64,000 nucleotides of DNA from Ignavibacteria bacterium (GCA_016704345.1 JADJAH010000009.1:1-64000), one strand, 5' to 3'. Counted from the stretch's first letter, positions 26,409-35,830 are shown. Notes: generated by a model from the letters alone, not told the origin. Program-made: numbers and translations.

Positions 26409-28517
26409 TTACGGACTGATCGTTCCAACAAAGTCAGCCGCATTGTTATCGCAGATTGCAAAATCTGTTGCATCAACAAATCCATCACCGTTAAAATCAG
26501 TGGAAAGATATCCCGATGCATAGTTCGCCGCATCATTATCTGCTTGTGAAAGATCGGTAGCATCAACAGTTGTATTCTGATCAGCATCTCCCGTAAAGAT
26601 CAGCCATTTTGTGCCGGCCTTTTTCTGGTTGTTTCCAAATGCCTTTGCCGAATCAGATGTAAAGTCATAGCTCAAGAAATTGGAGACAAATAACTGCGGC
26701 ATCTTGCTCCAGGTCTCTAATCCGCTTCTGTGGGAGATTTGAAGATAATAAGTTGAGGAAGAGGCCTTGTAAAAATTCAGAGTACCCTGACCTGTTGAGC
26801 TTAGATTCACTTCTGCTGAATCAACTTTTGAATAAGGAGCTGTTGAGTTTCTCAAAAATACTTTAACTGTATCTGAAATCATAGTGGAAGATACGGTACT
26901 GTATAATCCTTCTATATAGAGTTTGAGATTGAGTACTTTGGGATTTACAGTTGTTCTGGCGACCTTAACAGCTTCCCAGCTATTGATAATTCCCCAACCC
27001 ATAAACCTGTCTGGGTTTGTACTCTTGCTGGCAGTCTGTTTCAAGATCTCTCTTACCTGAATTGGAGTCAATGAATTATTTGCAGACAACATCTGCGCAA
27101 CGACAGCGGCTGTCATCGGACATGAAAAAGAAGTTCCGCTAACAGTTGAGTAGCCTGTACCGCTGCCCGATTGTGCTGCATAATCGCTGCTTCCTCTTGC
27201 CATTACATCAGGTTTTATTCTTCCGTCAATAGTCAGCCCGACAGAGGAAAATGATGACCTTGTCCCTGTGCTGGTAACGGAGCCAACAGCAATCACGCTG
27301 TCACCGTCAGAGGGAGCTCCCAGAGTATTATGAGTAGTGTTGGTTCCTTCATTACCGGCAGAGTTGCAGACAACAATGCCTTTGTTAACAGCAAGGTCGG
27401 CTCCGATTGTTATCACGCAACTGTCGCCGTTCATCCATGTCCAGTTATAGCTTCTTATAGAGCCAGCATCCATTGCTATATATCCAAGCGAACTGGTAAT
27501 AACATCTGCTCCCAGACTGTCAGCCCACTCAGCGGCGGCAATCCAGTTATCTTCTTCCACAGGAGTTTCGCTGTCGGTATTTTCTGTCTTTGCAATAATG
27601 ACATTTGATCTGAAAGCAGGTGAGATCAGATTCCCGGGCCTGTATCCGACAACAAGCGAAAGTGTATTTGTTCCATGGTAACCTTGTCCTTGCTGACCTG
27701 ACTGATCATCAACTATAGTATCATGATTTACAAAATCATACGAACGATATCCTCTTGCTCTGATAGAATCGAAACAAGGATGCTCAATATTATCAACACC
27801 CGCATCGAATGAAGCAACCAGCACTCCCTGACCATAATAACCGCTGTCATGAGTCATGACTGCATTGATGATCTGCATTTGAGCCAGTGAACTTCCATAG
27901 TTAAATGAATTTGCATTACCGGTTTCATTAAAGATAGACTCTGGCATGTTCTCTCCTTCAGGTGTTTCGGGATAATCATAATTCTTTGTGAAGGTCTTTA
28001 CAAGATCAAGTTTCCTTACATGACCCAGGTCTGCTAACTCATGAAGTTGTTCTGCATTTGCATAACATGAAATTCTGTTGAACCATTTTGAGCGCTGTTT
28101 CACTTGCAATCCTAAGTTTACAATATCCGCCACATAGGATTGACTTAAAGGAATATCTGAGAAGTCCGCAAGTTGATCTGCAGGTTTCACTTTCATTCTT
28201 CGCTTCAGCGACTCTTTGGTAAGCAGCATTTCGGGCGATGCCAGCATCAGCAATGCATCCTCGCCCTTGTCAGTAAATTCTACCCAGACTAAAAATTGTT
28301 CATCAGATTCACCGGTATTAATAACTGTGCCGAGAGATTTACTGAATTTAAAATCATTGCTGAAATAATTACTCCCCGCCAAGAGTACAAACGTAACTGC
28401 AATAGCAACAACGCTCAGCATCTTACTCTCTAAAAATAGCTTAATCATTTTCGTGGTTATTTGATTGTTCAATTTGGACAAAAAGTTACAATACTGTCCA
28501 TAGATTTGTGTGGACAA
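26409..28517 (-). CDS. Subtilisin-like serine protease (S8) with dockerin-like C-terminal repeats
   Basis: A 702-residue paralogue of the downstream protease. The catalytic residues are Asp (ASFDAGVDN), His (GYHGTNTLS), Asn (NSAGNEG) and Ser (GTSFSCPMTAAV). The signal anchor (MLSVVAIAVTFVLLAGSNYF) begins near residue 33, so translation may start at MIKLFLESKM and not at MSTQIYGQ. After the protease there is no T9SS domain. A beta domain (about residues 520-630) is followed by two EF-hand/dockerin-like repeats, GDADQNTTVDATDLSQ and TDFNGDGFVDATDFAICDNN, each with a D-x-N/D-x-x-x-V-D-x-x-D pattern. How it is anchored or sorted is unclear. Confidence 0.88.
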   Translation of the reverse strand: MSTQIYGQYCNFLSKLNNQITTKMIKLFLESKMLSVVAIAVTFVLLAGSNYFSNDFKFSKSLGTVINTGESDEQFLVWVEFTDKGEDALLMLASPEMLLTKESLKRRMKVKPADQLADFSDIPLSQSYVADIVNLGLQVKQRSKWFNRISCYANAEQLHELADLGHVRKLDLVKTFTKNYDYPETPEGENMPESIFNETGNANSFNYGSSLAQMQIINAVMTHDSGYYGQGVLVASFDAGVDNIEHPCFDSIRARGYRSYDFVNHDTIVDDQSGQQGQGYHGTNTLSLVVGYRPGNLISPAFRSNVIIAKTENTDSETPVEEDNWIAAAEWADSLGADVITSSLGYIAMDAGSIRSYNWTWMNGDSCVITIGADLAVNKGIVVCNSAGNEGTNTTHNTLGAPSDGDSVIAVGSVTSTGTRSSFSSVGLTIDGRIKPDVMARGSSDYAAQSGSGTGYSTVSGTSFSCPMTAAVVAQMLSANNSLTPIQVREILKQTASKSTNPDRFMGWGIINSWEAVKVARTTVNPKVLNLKLYIEGLYSTVSSTMISDTVKVFLRNSTAPYSKVDSAEVNLSSTGQGTLNFYKASSSTYYLQISHRSGLETWSKMPQLFVSNFLSYDFTSDSAKAFGNNQKKAGTKWLIFTGDADQNTTVDATDLSQADNDAANYASGYLSTDFNGDGFVDATDFAICDNNAADFVGTISP

Positions 28518-28982
28518 TTGGGGAGAATTACTTTCTATCCTTGTTTATTCAAAAATGGCGAACCTGTTTTAAAGAAAATATGACAAATGTCATAGTTTTG
28601 AAATTTTATATTGGGACTTTTTCAGATGCTGAATTCATCAAAAAAATATTTTGTGCATTTTTAGTTAAAGATTTCTATATTGCAAAAAACAAATTAAAGT
28701 GATTGAACAATTTTTTCTTGGTATGAAACATCATGTCTGCTTCGACGTATCTTTGAATCAAATCTACTTCGGTTACGAATCCCATTGCATTTTTTTACAT
28801 AAGCAAGCAAACAACTTAATCATTCATAGCGACAGTTTGCATTTTTCATTCGGCAGAAAATTTGCTACGGATCTTCGGTTCCCGTGTAAGTTCCTTTACG
28901 AAGATTTCTGCCATGCGTTTAGCAGGTCACAACCGCTTTTTCAACTACTTGAATTTTCTATCAAAAAATAAAATAATTGACC
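28518..28982. other. Divergent intergenic region with one palindrome
   Basis: About 465 AT-rich bases between the divergent protease and cytochrome genes. The only clear signal is the palindrome at 28579-28594. Short open frames here have no domains and poor start contexts. Confidence 0.5.
28579..28594. promoter_or_regulatory. Crp/Fnr-like palindromic site (ATGAC-N4-GTCAT)
   Basis: A perfect 16-base palindrome, TATGACAAATGTCATA. Its TGAC-N4-GTCA core has the same spacing as the box before the nos operon (TTGAC-N4-GTCAA, 37079-37092). It lies about 65 bases upstream of the protease start on the minus strand and about 390 bases upstream of the cytochrome gene. It may bind the Crp/Fnr protein at 37726-38424 or a relative. 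Confidence 0.4.
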
Positions 28983-29969
28983 ATGAAAAAACTTCTCAAG
29001 ATCGTAATGTTTCTATTCCTGCTATTAGTGCTCGGCATGACAGGACTACTGACTTATGTTAAGCTTGCCTTGCCGGATGTTGAGAAATCACCGGAACTGA
29101 AAGTTGAGCTTACTCCGGAAAAGATTTCGCGTGGAAGCTATCTTGCAAACCATGTAGCCGTTTGCATGGATTGCCATTCAACACGCGACTTCTCGCTCTT
29201 CGCGGCTCCTCCCAAAAAAGGCACCGAGGGAATGGGGGGCGACAGGTTTGATGAAACCATGGGATTTCCCGGTGTATATTTTGCGAAGAACATTACACCC
29301 GCAGGAATTGCCGGTTATACTGACGGAGAGCTTTACCGCCTGATCACAACAGGTGTCAATAAGAAGGGCGAAGCGATTTTTCCGGTGATGCCGTACCCGT
29401 ATTATGGCAAGATGGATCCGGAAGATGTTAAAGCAATTATTGCATACATTAGAACTCTGCCGCCAATTAAGAGCAATGTACCGGAATCGAAATCGAATTT
29501 CCCGATGAACTTCATTATCAACACAATACCTCAAAATGCGGACCCGCAGAAGACTCCGCCAAAGAGCGACAAGGTTGCGTATGGAAGACATCTGGCAAAC
29601 ATGTCGGCTTGCATAGAGTGTCATACTCAGGTTGATAAAGGACAAATAATTAAAGAATTGATGTATGGCGGTGGAAGGGAATTTCAATTTCCTGACGGAA
29701 ACGTCCTGAAGTCGGCAAATATTACACCTGATATTGAAACAGGAATAGGCAAATGGACCGAGGAAGAATTTATCAAGAAATTCAAGTCCTTTGGTGATTC
29801 TGCCTATGTCTCACCAAAAGTCGCGCCGGGAGAATTCAATACAATAATGCCATGGACGATGTATGCAGGAATGACAGAGGAAGATCTCTCTGCTATTTAT
29901 GCTTACCTGCGTTCAGTTCCGCCGATGAAGAATCAGGTTGTAAAGTTTTCTAAGGCAGGTGTGAAGTAA
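28983..29969 (+). CDS. Membrane-anchored diheme cytochrome c
   Basis: An N-terminal hydrophobic segment (LLKIVMFLFLLLVLGMTGLL) serves as signal or anchor. Two cytochrome c domains follow, each with one heme site: CMDCH near residue 62 and CIECH near residue 208. Candidate distal Met ligands lie in VMPYPYYGKMD and IMPWTMYAGM. ANHVAVCMDCH and YIRTLPPIK/YLRSVPPMK show an internal duplication. The family is like the small diheme cytochromes that feed alcohol dehydrogenases or terminal oxidases. The ATG at 28983 is preferred to an in-frame TTG six bases upstream. Its neighbour is the convergent nos operon, so an electron-transfer role in respiration is possible. Confidence 0.85.
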   Translation: MKKLLKIVMFLFLLLVLGMTGLLTYVKLALPDVEKSPELKVELTPEKISRGSYLANHVAVCMDCHSTRDFSLFAAPPKKGTEGMGGDRFDETMGFPGVYFAKNITPAGIAGYTDGELYRLITTGVNKKGEAIFPVMPYPYYGKMDPEDVKAIIAYIRTLPPIKSNVPESKSNFPMNFIINTIPQNADPQKTPPKSDKVAYGRHLANMSACIECHTQVDKGQIIKELMYGGGREFQFPDGNVLKSANITPDIETGIGKWTEEEFIKKFKSFGDSAYVSPKVAPGEFNTIMPWTMYAGMTEEDLSAIYAYLRSVPPMKNQVVKFSKAGVK

Positions 29970-30017
29970 TTGCTGTTCTGATTTAAGTCGTTGAGATTTC
30001 TTTCATCAATTTAATCC

Positions 30018-30062
30018 GTGCATTCATGGGAATCGTTAGCACCATGAATGCACAATTTTTTT
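30018..30062 (+). terminator. Rho-independent terminator of the diheme cytochrome gene
   Basis: A perfect 12-bp stem GTGCATTCATGG/CCATGAATGCAC (30018-30029 with 30042-30053) is followed by AA and a run of T. It separates the cytochrome gene from the convergent nos operon. Confidence 0.85.
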
Positions 30063-30079
30063 GCAAAAAAATCACATTG

Positions 30080-30850
30080 TCAGAAATTCTTTCGGCGGAA
30101 GATCCTGATTGCAAGCAGATAAGGAATCAACACCCAAAGAAATAGTGCGGCGATTGATAAAAGCATTCCAATTGAACTGCCAAAGAAATTTTTGAACGAT
30201 GCACCCGTGAATCCCATCAATGCCGAAACATCGGTCTTAAGCAGAAGCAGAATTCTGCCAAGGTCAATAGGATTTAATGAAGTGAGAATGATTATGAATT
30301 TTTCCAGAGGATAATCCCTGAATAAGTATATCAGCAATATCACAATGATGTCAAAGATCACAGCCATGAACAGCCAGATCACTATCGAAAGACCAATGCC
30401 TCTTACTTTTTCTATGTTCATTGAAGATGCAAGATATGCAAGACCTGTGAAGACAAAAGTAAGAATGACAGAGATCCCAAGCAGATAAACATTCCCGACA
30501 GACAGCCGGTCAATAATGACTGCGGGAAGCAAGCCAGCTACTACAGCAAGGGACAGCGCAAGTGAAAGCCCCAGATACTCTGCGCGAAAAACAGAACTCC
30601 TGCTGACAGGCTGTGTTAGAAGAAACTCTGTAAACTCTCCAGAGTCGTAGAAGTGTATTGAGCCAAATATCAGACTGACAAGCGGTATGATGAATAGCAC
30701 AATGTTTAGCAGAGTCAGAACCGTTTTCATTTCATCGTTACTGAAATACGAAACACCGAAACTGATGAATGCAAGAATTCCAATGTAAGTCAGCACAAAT
30801 CTGCTTCTCATCAGATCAAAGAAAACATATTTAAGAATTTTCAGGCTCAT
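30080..30850 (-). CDS. nosY: NosY: ABC permease of the NosDFY copper-site maturation system
   Basis: A 256-residue membrane protein with about six hydrophobic segments (YIGILAFISFGVSYF, NIVLFIIPLVSLIFGSIHFY, LSLALSLAVVAGLLPAVIID and others). The motif FLLTQPVSRSSVFRAEYLGL is typical of ABC-2 permeases of the NosY type. With NosF and NosD it powers maturation of the CuZ cluster of N2O reductase in the periplasm. It is the last gene of the operon, one base after nosF. It ends in the basic tail RIFRRKNF, and converges on the cytochrome terminator. Confidence 0.88.
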   Translation of the reverse strand: MSLKILKYVFFDLMRSRFVLTYIGILAFISFGVSYFSNDEMKTVLTLLNIVLFIIPLVSLIFGSIHFYDSGEFTEFLLTQPVSRSSVFRAEYLGLSLALSLAVVAGLLPAVIIDRLSVGNVYLLGISVILTFVFTGLAYLASSMNIEKVRGIGLSIVIWLFMAVIFDIIVILLIYLFRDYPLEKFIIILTSLNPIDLGRILLLLKTDVSALMGFTGASFKNFFGSSIGMLLSIAALFLWVLIPYLLAIRIFRRKNF

Positions 30851-30851
30851 T

Positions 30852-31550
30852 TTAAATTTTGTTCAATAGGTTTGCGATTGATTTGCCGAGACGAACATCA
30901 CCGTTTCCGTTTCTTATTTCAGCAAGCATTTTGTCAATGACTATCTTTCCGTCAAGCATAAACGCAAGCCTGTCTGCAATCTCATCCACTTCAGATACCA
31001 GATGAGAACTCACCAGAATCAATTTGCCCTCCAGCTTGCTCTTGTGAATTTTTGATTTCATTATCTCGGCTGATAATGGGTCCAGGCTTGAAGTCGGTTC
31101 ATCCAGTATGAGAATCTTGGGATTGAAGAGAAATGCGATCGCTGCCGAAACTCTTTGCTTAAGTCCGCCAGACAACTGACCGAATTTCTTTTCGTAAATT
31201 TCTTTTATCCTGAACTCTCTTATGAGTTCGTCATCAGTTTCACTTGTTCTGAGATCTTTGAGGATATCGAACAGTTCCACTACTTTTAGATTCTGAGGAT
31301 AATTTGCAGTCTGAGGCATGTAGCCTATTTTATTTCTGTAATCAAATCCATGTAGTATATCTGCATCATCAACAATTATCTTACCCGAGTCGGGAATCAC
31401 GAGTCCAAGAACAGACTTCATCAAAGTTGATTTTCCGGATCCGTTAGGACCCATCAAAGCAGTGACTGTACCCTGTACGCAGTTGAAGTCAACTCCGTTC
31501 AGCGCAATTGTTTTGCCAAACTTTTTATGAAGGTTGCTTATGCTTATCAT
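30852..31550 (-). CDS. nosF: NosF: ABC ATPase of the NosDFY system
   Basis: An ABC ATPase of about 232 residues: Walker A GPNGSGKSTLM, Q-loop IGYMPQTANYP, signature LSGGLKQRVSAA, Walker B ILILDEPTSSLDP, and switch His in LVSSHLVSEVD. The start at 31550 (MISISNLHKKFGK) is chosen because the NTPase fold begins there. An ATG 30 bases earlier is also possible. Either way it overlaps the nosD end (26 or 56 bases), which indicates translational coupling. It drives NosY for CuZ assembly. Confidence 0.9.
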   Translation of the reverse strand: MISISNLHKKFGKTIALNGVDFNCVQGTVTALMGPNGSGKSTLMKSVLGLVIPDSGKIIVDDADILHGFDYRNKIGYMPQTANYPQNLKVVELFDILKDLRTSETDDELIREFRIKEIYEKKFGQLSGGLKQRVSAAIAFLFNPKILILDEPTSSLDPLSAEIMKSKIHKSKLEGKLILVSSHLVSEVDEIADRLAFMLDGKIVIDKMLAEIRNGNGDVRLGKSIANLLNKI

Positions 31551-32799
31551 GTTCTGATTTTGTAATTCTCGGCTGTTCATCGATCAAAGTTTCAGGTATG
31601 ATCGAAGGAACGATCTTCTCCATAGCATCTAATAAGTCAACAATAATACTTCTCAGCATTACAATGCTCTCCGGCGATTTCTCCAGTACCAAAGAGAAAA
31701 GGCTTACCGGCCTGTAAGGCACATCGCCGACGCCGTCCCTGTTTATGTCGTATCCTTTGTATTTATCCCAGTAATTTCCGGAATACAGATTGTAATTTCG
31801 CGAACTGTTTGAAGAGATGTCAAATGTATTGTTGACAAAATTATTTCCGATGATCTTGTTGTCTTCTGAATTTCCAAGAATATTCATCGCCCAACCGTTT
31901 TCGATGAAATCATTATTGATCATCTCTATCCTGTTAGATCCTTCGAGATAGATGCCAATAGTATTCTTGAAGAACACGTTATTCTCCATTACTCCGTCGT
32001 ACAGTTCCTTTAAGAGTATGCCGTATGATGCATCGCCCCAATTGTTTTGAAAAGTATTTCCTTTCATGACAATGTTCTTTGAATACATAACAGCTACGCC
32101 GGCTCCGTTTTTATCAAATGTATTCGATGTATAGTTATTGCCGTCCGAGAACATGAAGTGTAATCCATAACGGAGATTCTGCGTGCTGTAGTTTTCACTG
32201 ATTGAACTTGAGGAAACAAACTCCAGATATATGCCGTCCCTGTGTCCTGAAATACGGTTGTTGTCAACCTGAATCTCACTGCATTTCCAGAGATGAATCC
32301 CGTTTCCTGAAGATGATTCCGTTTTTGCCACACCGGTAATTGTGTTGCCTCTAACTTTGCAATTCTTTGAACCGGAAATATATATCCCAAAAAATGTGAG
32401 ATCCAGAATATTGTCTTCAATTACACAATTTTCAGCATAGTCAATTTTAATTCCGGATAACTCCGAAAGATAATTCACATCAATGTTCTTTATTGTCAAT
32501 CCTTTTACCAGAACATTGGGCTTGATGATTGATATACCGTTTCCTTTTAGTCCTACATCAATAACGGGATTACCTTCACCAATGATAGAGACTTGCTTGT
32601 CAACAACAATGTCGTGCTCTTTGTAGTAACCGCTCTGAAGTATGATCATGTCGCCGTCTTCACTCATTGCAATTGCCTGAGAGAGCGTACTTGGCTGACA
32701 GTCATTGCATACTCTGATTTCCTTTGCAGAAGATGTATGAATGAGATTTAAGAAAAGAATTACTATCAGAGAGATTCTATTTGCAGAAATGAGATTCAC
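31525..32799 (-). CDS. nosD: NosD: periplasmic beta-helix copper-maturation protein
   Basis: A 424-residue exported protein (signal ISLIVILFLNLIHTSSAKE). A right-handed parallel beta-helix is built of repeats such as NCVIEDNILDLTFFGIYISG, CKVRGNTITGV, NRIEMINNDFIENGWAMNIL and NKIIGNNFVNN. It ends with SGNYWDKYKGYDINRDGVGD, the NosD hallmark (NYWDxYxGxDxdxdGvGD), and PYRPVSLF. It receives copper and delivers it to apo-NosZ with NosFY. The start overlaps the nosL stop by 4 bases. A short basic tail overlaps nosF. Confidence 0.93.
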   Translation of the reverse strand: MNLISANRISLIVILFLNLIHTSSAKEIRVCNDCQPSTLSQAIAMSEDGDMIILQSGYYKEHDIVVDKQVSIIGEGNPVIDVGLKGNGISIIKPNVLVKGLTIKNIDVNYLSELSGIKIDYAENCVIEDNILDLTFFGIYISGSKNCKVRGNTITGVAKTESSSGNGIHLWKCSEIQVDNNRISGHRDGIYLEFVSSSSISENYSTQNLRYGLHFMFSDGNNYTSNTFDKNGAGVAVMYSKNIVMKGNTFQNNWGDASYGILLKELYDGVMENNVFFKNTIGIYLEGSNRIEMINNDFIENGWAMNILGNSEDNKIIGNNFVNNTFDISSNSSRNYNLYSGNYWDKYKGYDINRDGVGDVPYRPVSLFSLVLEKSPESIVMLRSIIVDLLDAMEKIVPSIIPETLIDEQPRITKSEHDKHKQPS

Positions 32800-33242
32800 C
32801 TGTTGATCAAAAACTGTTTCAACGATTGCCAGTCATAAATATCTCCTCCAAAGTCTTCGCGATACTTCTCAGCCATTTTTTTGTCTGAAAATGATGATAT
32901 ATTCTCACCCATGGGGCTTCTCAGCTTTGGTGAAATGAGAAATACTGCAGTTGTTGCATCAATAAGCTTTTCCGGTTGCGACAAATCAGTGACAAGAACT
33001 TTATCAAGATCACTTTCTGCAAGATTGTTTTGTGTCAGATATCCGATGAGACATTCCGCCGCATCAAACTTGTATGCTTTGCCTTTGGCGGTAACTATTT
33101 CCGCTCCGTACTTTTTATCTACTATGGTCATTTTGCAATGACTGCACTGATCTTTTCCGTAATCAATTGGCGAAATTTCTTTTTGGCAACCAATTATAAT
33201 TAAAAAGGACAGAAGAAGGATTATCGTGTTCATTGTTTTCAT
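32796..33242 (-). CDS. nosL: NosL: copper-chaperone lipoprotein
   Basis: A small lipoprotein with the lipobox LIIIGC. The copper site CSHCKMTIVDKKYGAEIV carries Cys-x2-Cys-x-Met. The family segment KAYKFDAAECLIGYL follows, and the C-terminal part (SPKLRSPMGENISSFSDK) has another conserved Met. NosL gives Cu(I) to NosDFY for CuZ assembly. I place the start at 33242 (MKTMNTIILLL), where it overlaps the upstream stop by 4 bases (ATGA). An upstream ATG at 33266 is in frame but gives an unusual N-terminus. Confidence 0.92.
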   Translation of the reverse strand: MKTMNTIILLLSFLIIIGCQKEISPIDYGKDQCSHCKMTIVDKKYGAEIVTAKGKAYKFDAAECLIGYLTQNNLAESDLDKVLVTDLSQPEKLIDATTAVFLISPKLRSPMGENISSFSDKKMAEKYREDFGGDIYDWQSLKQFLINR

Positions 33243-33814
33243 ACTTTTTTTGTTGATGATTTCCATTCTCTGATGATTACATATAAAGCAAGCGCTCCGG
33301 CAATAAATGCAAAATAGGCGCCTATGTCAGGCAATGAGTGTGCGGTAAAGTTGAGCAATTGTTTTGAACCGATCAGCGGCGGCTGATAGTTCATGCCCGG
33401 AACTTTGATGATAGCATTGGGATCGATATTATGCCCATAATCATATTCCCAAAGGTAGAAATCAATCCCGCCTGCAATGCCCGCAATAACAAGCAAAGCA
33501 AACCACAAATACAGAAGCATGCGCTTCCCTGTTACAGCGGTCACTAGTCCGAACAGAATCAAAAAGCCAAGTATGTACGGCATGATCTTAAGTTCAAAAA
33601 TTGAATCCGGTTCTATCACCTTCATACCGATGTAGTGATTCAGCCCGTTTATTGTATTCAGGTCTCCGCTGATGCCGTCAATATGAATTTTCATTCCCAG
33701 CCGCTCCGGATACTGAGGGGCATCAAGGAGTATTTCCCAGATTGGAGTAAAGTACATCCCGGCAAGCAGCAGTGCTGCAAAAAAAAGAATCACTCTCGAA
33801 GTCTTATTCATCAA
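33239..33814 (-). CDS. Nos-cluster membrane protein of unknown role
   Basis: A 191-residue protein with four or five membrane segments (VILFFAALLLAGMYF, IMPYILGFLILFGLVTAVTG, LYLWFALLVIAGIAGGIDFY, IGAYFAFIAGALALYVIIRE). Between the first two is a 60-residue loop containing LGMKIHIDGISGDLNTINGL and NHYIGMKVIEP. The His/Met pairs (GMKIHI, NHYIGM) could bind copper or heme. The gene sits between nosZ and nosL in a clade II cluster, where an uncharacterised membrane protein (called NosB in some bacteria) often occurs. I cannot confirm orthology. It is translationally coupled to nosL. Confidence 0.7.
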   Translation of the reverse strand: MMNKTSRVILFFAALLLAGMYFTPIWEILLDAPQYPERLGMKIHIDGISGDLNTINGLNHYIGMKVIEPDSIFELKIMPYILGFLILFGLVTAVTGKRMLLYLWFALLVIAGIAGGIDFYLWEYDYGHNIDPNAIIKVPGMNYQPPLIGSKQLLNFTAHSLPDIGAYFAFIAGALALYVIIREWKSSTKKV

Positions 33815-33827
33815 TGTATAGATTAGC

Positions 33828-33847
33828 GGGGCGCCAAAGGGCGCCCC
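33828..33847 (-). promoter_or_regulatory. Intercistronic hairpin after nosZ
   Basis: A perfect GGGGCGCC/GGCGCCCC stem with a 4-base loop lies between the nosZ stop (33860) and the next start (33814). There is no T-tract, so it is more likely an mRNA stabiliser or partial attenuator that sets nosZ expression above the maturation genes. Confidence 0.6.
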
Positions 33848-33859
33848 ATTATTAGAAAA

Positions 33860-35830
33860 TTAATTTCCGCCTGTTGCAGTCAGGGGCACGTTTGCTCCCT
33901 TTTCAGAAACTCTTATGTATCCCTGCATTTCCTGATGAAGTGCAGAACAAAAGTCTGTACAATACATCGGGAAAATTCCTGCCCTGTCCGGAACCCATTT
34001 CAATGTGCAGGTCTCTCCGGGCATTATAAGCATTTCCGAATTCTGATTTCCCATTACGGCAAAACCGTGCGGAATGTCCCAGTCCTGTTCAAGATTAGTC
34101 ATGTGGAAATAAACTGTTTCACCCACAGTAATTCCTTCAAGATTATCCGGTGTAAAGTGAGATCGAATGGCTCCAAGATAAACATGAACAGCTCCGTCCT
34201 TTCTCTCGATCCTGCCTTCTTTAGGACTCTTGATTGCAAACGGATTCATATTTTCTGCAAGCTTATAAATCCTAACCTGATTCTTTGTTATGAGTTCGGC
34301 AGGTATTGCTTGTGCGTAGTGTGGTTCGCCGATCGTCGGAAAGTCGCTGAGCAGTTTCATTTTATCGCCCGAGATATCTATCAACTGTGCTGACTGTGTT
34401 AGCTCCGGACCTGTCGGAAGGTATCTGTCTTTAGTAATCTTATTCATGGCCAACAGATACTTGCCCCAAGGCTTCTTGGAATCTCCTCCGGGAATTGTAA
34501 GGTGTCCAATTGAATAATATGCAGGGATTCTGTCGACAACTTCTTTTGTTTCAACATTCCACTTAACAACCTCTGAGGATACAAAGGCGGAAGTATATGC
34601 GAATCCTTTACCGTCAAATTCCGTATGGAGCGGGCCCAATCCCGGGTTCTGAACTTCCCCCGAAAGGCATGCCTCATATTTCAATACCGGTATTCCGTCA
34701 ATCTCACCGTCAGTCTGATTTCCCTCGATTGCCTTGATCATCTTAGTAAAAGAGTAAACAGGAATTACAGCTGCAAGCTTTCCTCCGGCTACAATATATT
34801 CGCCGGTAGGATCAACATCGGCTCCGTGCGGAGATTTCGGACATGGTATGTAATACATCATGCCCTTGAGATCTGCGGCATTTATTGTCTTTACTTCTTC
34901 AATCCAGTTAGTTGTTGCTGTCTGTGTCTTTTCATCAAAAACGTTGTGAGCAAATCTCGACTTCATCATAGTGCCTTTGCCTTGGGCAATAAAGTCTGCT
35001 ACTTTTCTGTAATTTATTGCAAGCACAAAGTCCTTGTCTTTCTGTGATGCATTTACTTCAAGAAGCGTAAATGCCTGTTCAGAGTTATAGCATGAAAAGA
35101 AGAACCAGCCGTCTGAAGGACCCTTGCCTGAATGGCTCAGATCATAATCGAACGGCGGAGTGATGATCTGAAAATCAACACCCATGTTTCCTGTTGTCTT
35201 GTCAACTTTTATAAAGCTCAAAGCACCTTTGAAATTCTCTTTATAAGAAGAGATCGGAACATCCTTGTTTTGAATTGGTAAACTAAATCTTGTTCCGGCT
35301 ACTATGTAATCCGAGTTAGGAGTAGTAAATGGCGATGAGTGATTTCCTGCGCTATTTGGTACCTCAAGAATTTCAACCGTTCGGAAAGTTGCCAGATCTA
35401 TTCTTGCAACGCGCGGAGTATTATTGCCGTTGATGAAAAGCCACTTGCCGTCGGGAACCCCGTCAGTCTGGGAAAGCTCGGCATGGTGCGAGTCATCCCA
35501 GGGAATGGAGCCGTAGGATGTCATGAGCATGGGTTTGGTTTCTTCGGTATATCCATAACCATTCTCAGGATTTACCGCATACACAGGAATTACTCTGAGG
35601 AGCCTGCCGGAAGGAATTCCGTAAGCGGCAACTTGTCCGCTGAATCCTCCGGAGATGAAGTAATAGAATTCATCATACTTTCCCGGCTCTACATACACCT
35701 TGCTTGCTTCGTCCCCGCTTAGTGAAGGTCCCTTCGTATCTTTCTTCGGGGAACAACCTTCAAAAGAGATAATTAAGGCTGCCAGAACCATAAGAACCAG
35801 TCCGGTGAAAATTGATTTCATATTTGTCAT
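33860..35830 (-). CDS. nosZ: Nitrous oxide reductase NosZ, clade II (Sec-dependent, lipoprotein type)
   Basis: Reduces N2O to N2 in the periplasm. It is 656 residues long. The N-terminus (MKSIFTGLVLMVLAALIISF, then EGC) is a Sec or lipoprotein signal without a twin-arginine motif, which marks clade II. The seven-blade CuZ domain has DDSHHAELSQTDG, NNTPRVARIDL, SPHGADVDPTG, LGPLHTEFDGKG and EPHYAQA, supplying the His ligands. The C-terminal cupredoxin has the CuA site in YCTDFCSALHQEMQGYI (Cys-x3-Cys-x3-His-x2-Met) and the distal His in DIPHGFAVMG. The lipobox-like Cys suggests membrane tethering. It is the third gene of an eight-gene operon. Confidence 0.96.
   Translation of the reverse strand: MTNMKSIFTGLVLMVLAALIISFEGCSPKKDTKGPSLSGDEASKVYVEPGKYDEFYYFISGGFSGQVAAYGIPSGRLLRVIPVYAVNPENGYGYTEETKPMLMTSYGSIPWDDSHHAELSQTDGVPDGKWLFINGNNTPRVARIDLATFRTVEILEVPNSAGNHSSPFTTPNSDYIVAGTRFSLPIQNKDVPISSYKENFKGALSFIKVDKTTGNMGVDFQIITPPFDYDLSHSGKGPSDGWFFFSCYNSEQAFTLLEVNASQKDKDFVLAINYRKVADFIAQGKGTMMKSRFAHNVFDEKTQTATTNWIEEVKTINAADLKGMMYYIPCPKSPHGADVDPTGEYIVAGGKLAAVIPVYSFTKMIKAIEGNQTDGEIDGIPVLKYEACLSGEVQNPGLGPLHTEFDGKGFAYTSAFVSSEVVKWNVETKEVVDRIPAYYSIGHLTIPGGDSKKPWGKYLLAMNKITKDRYLPTGPELTQSAQLIDISGDKMKLLSDFPTIGEPHYAQAIPAELITKNQVRIYKLAENMNPFAIKSPKEGRIERKDGAVHVYLGAIRSHFTPDNLEGITVGETVYFHMTNLEQDWDIPHGFAVMGNQNSEMLIMPGETCTLKWVPDRAGIFPMYCTDFCSALHQEMQGYIRVSEKGANVPLTATGGN

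Noticed and set aside
28699..29062. Small genes upstream of the diheme cytochrome
   Set aside because: The frames overlap the cytochrome start or are AT-driven, with no conserved features.
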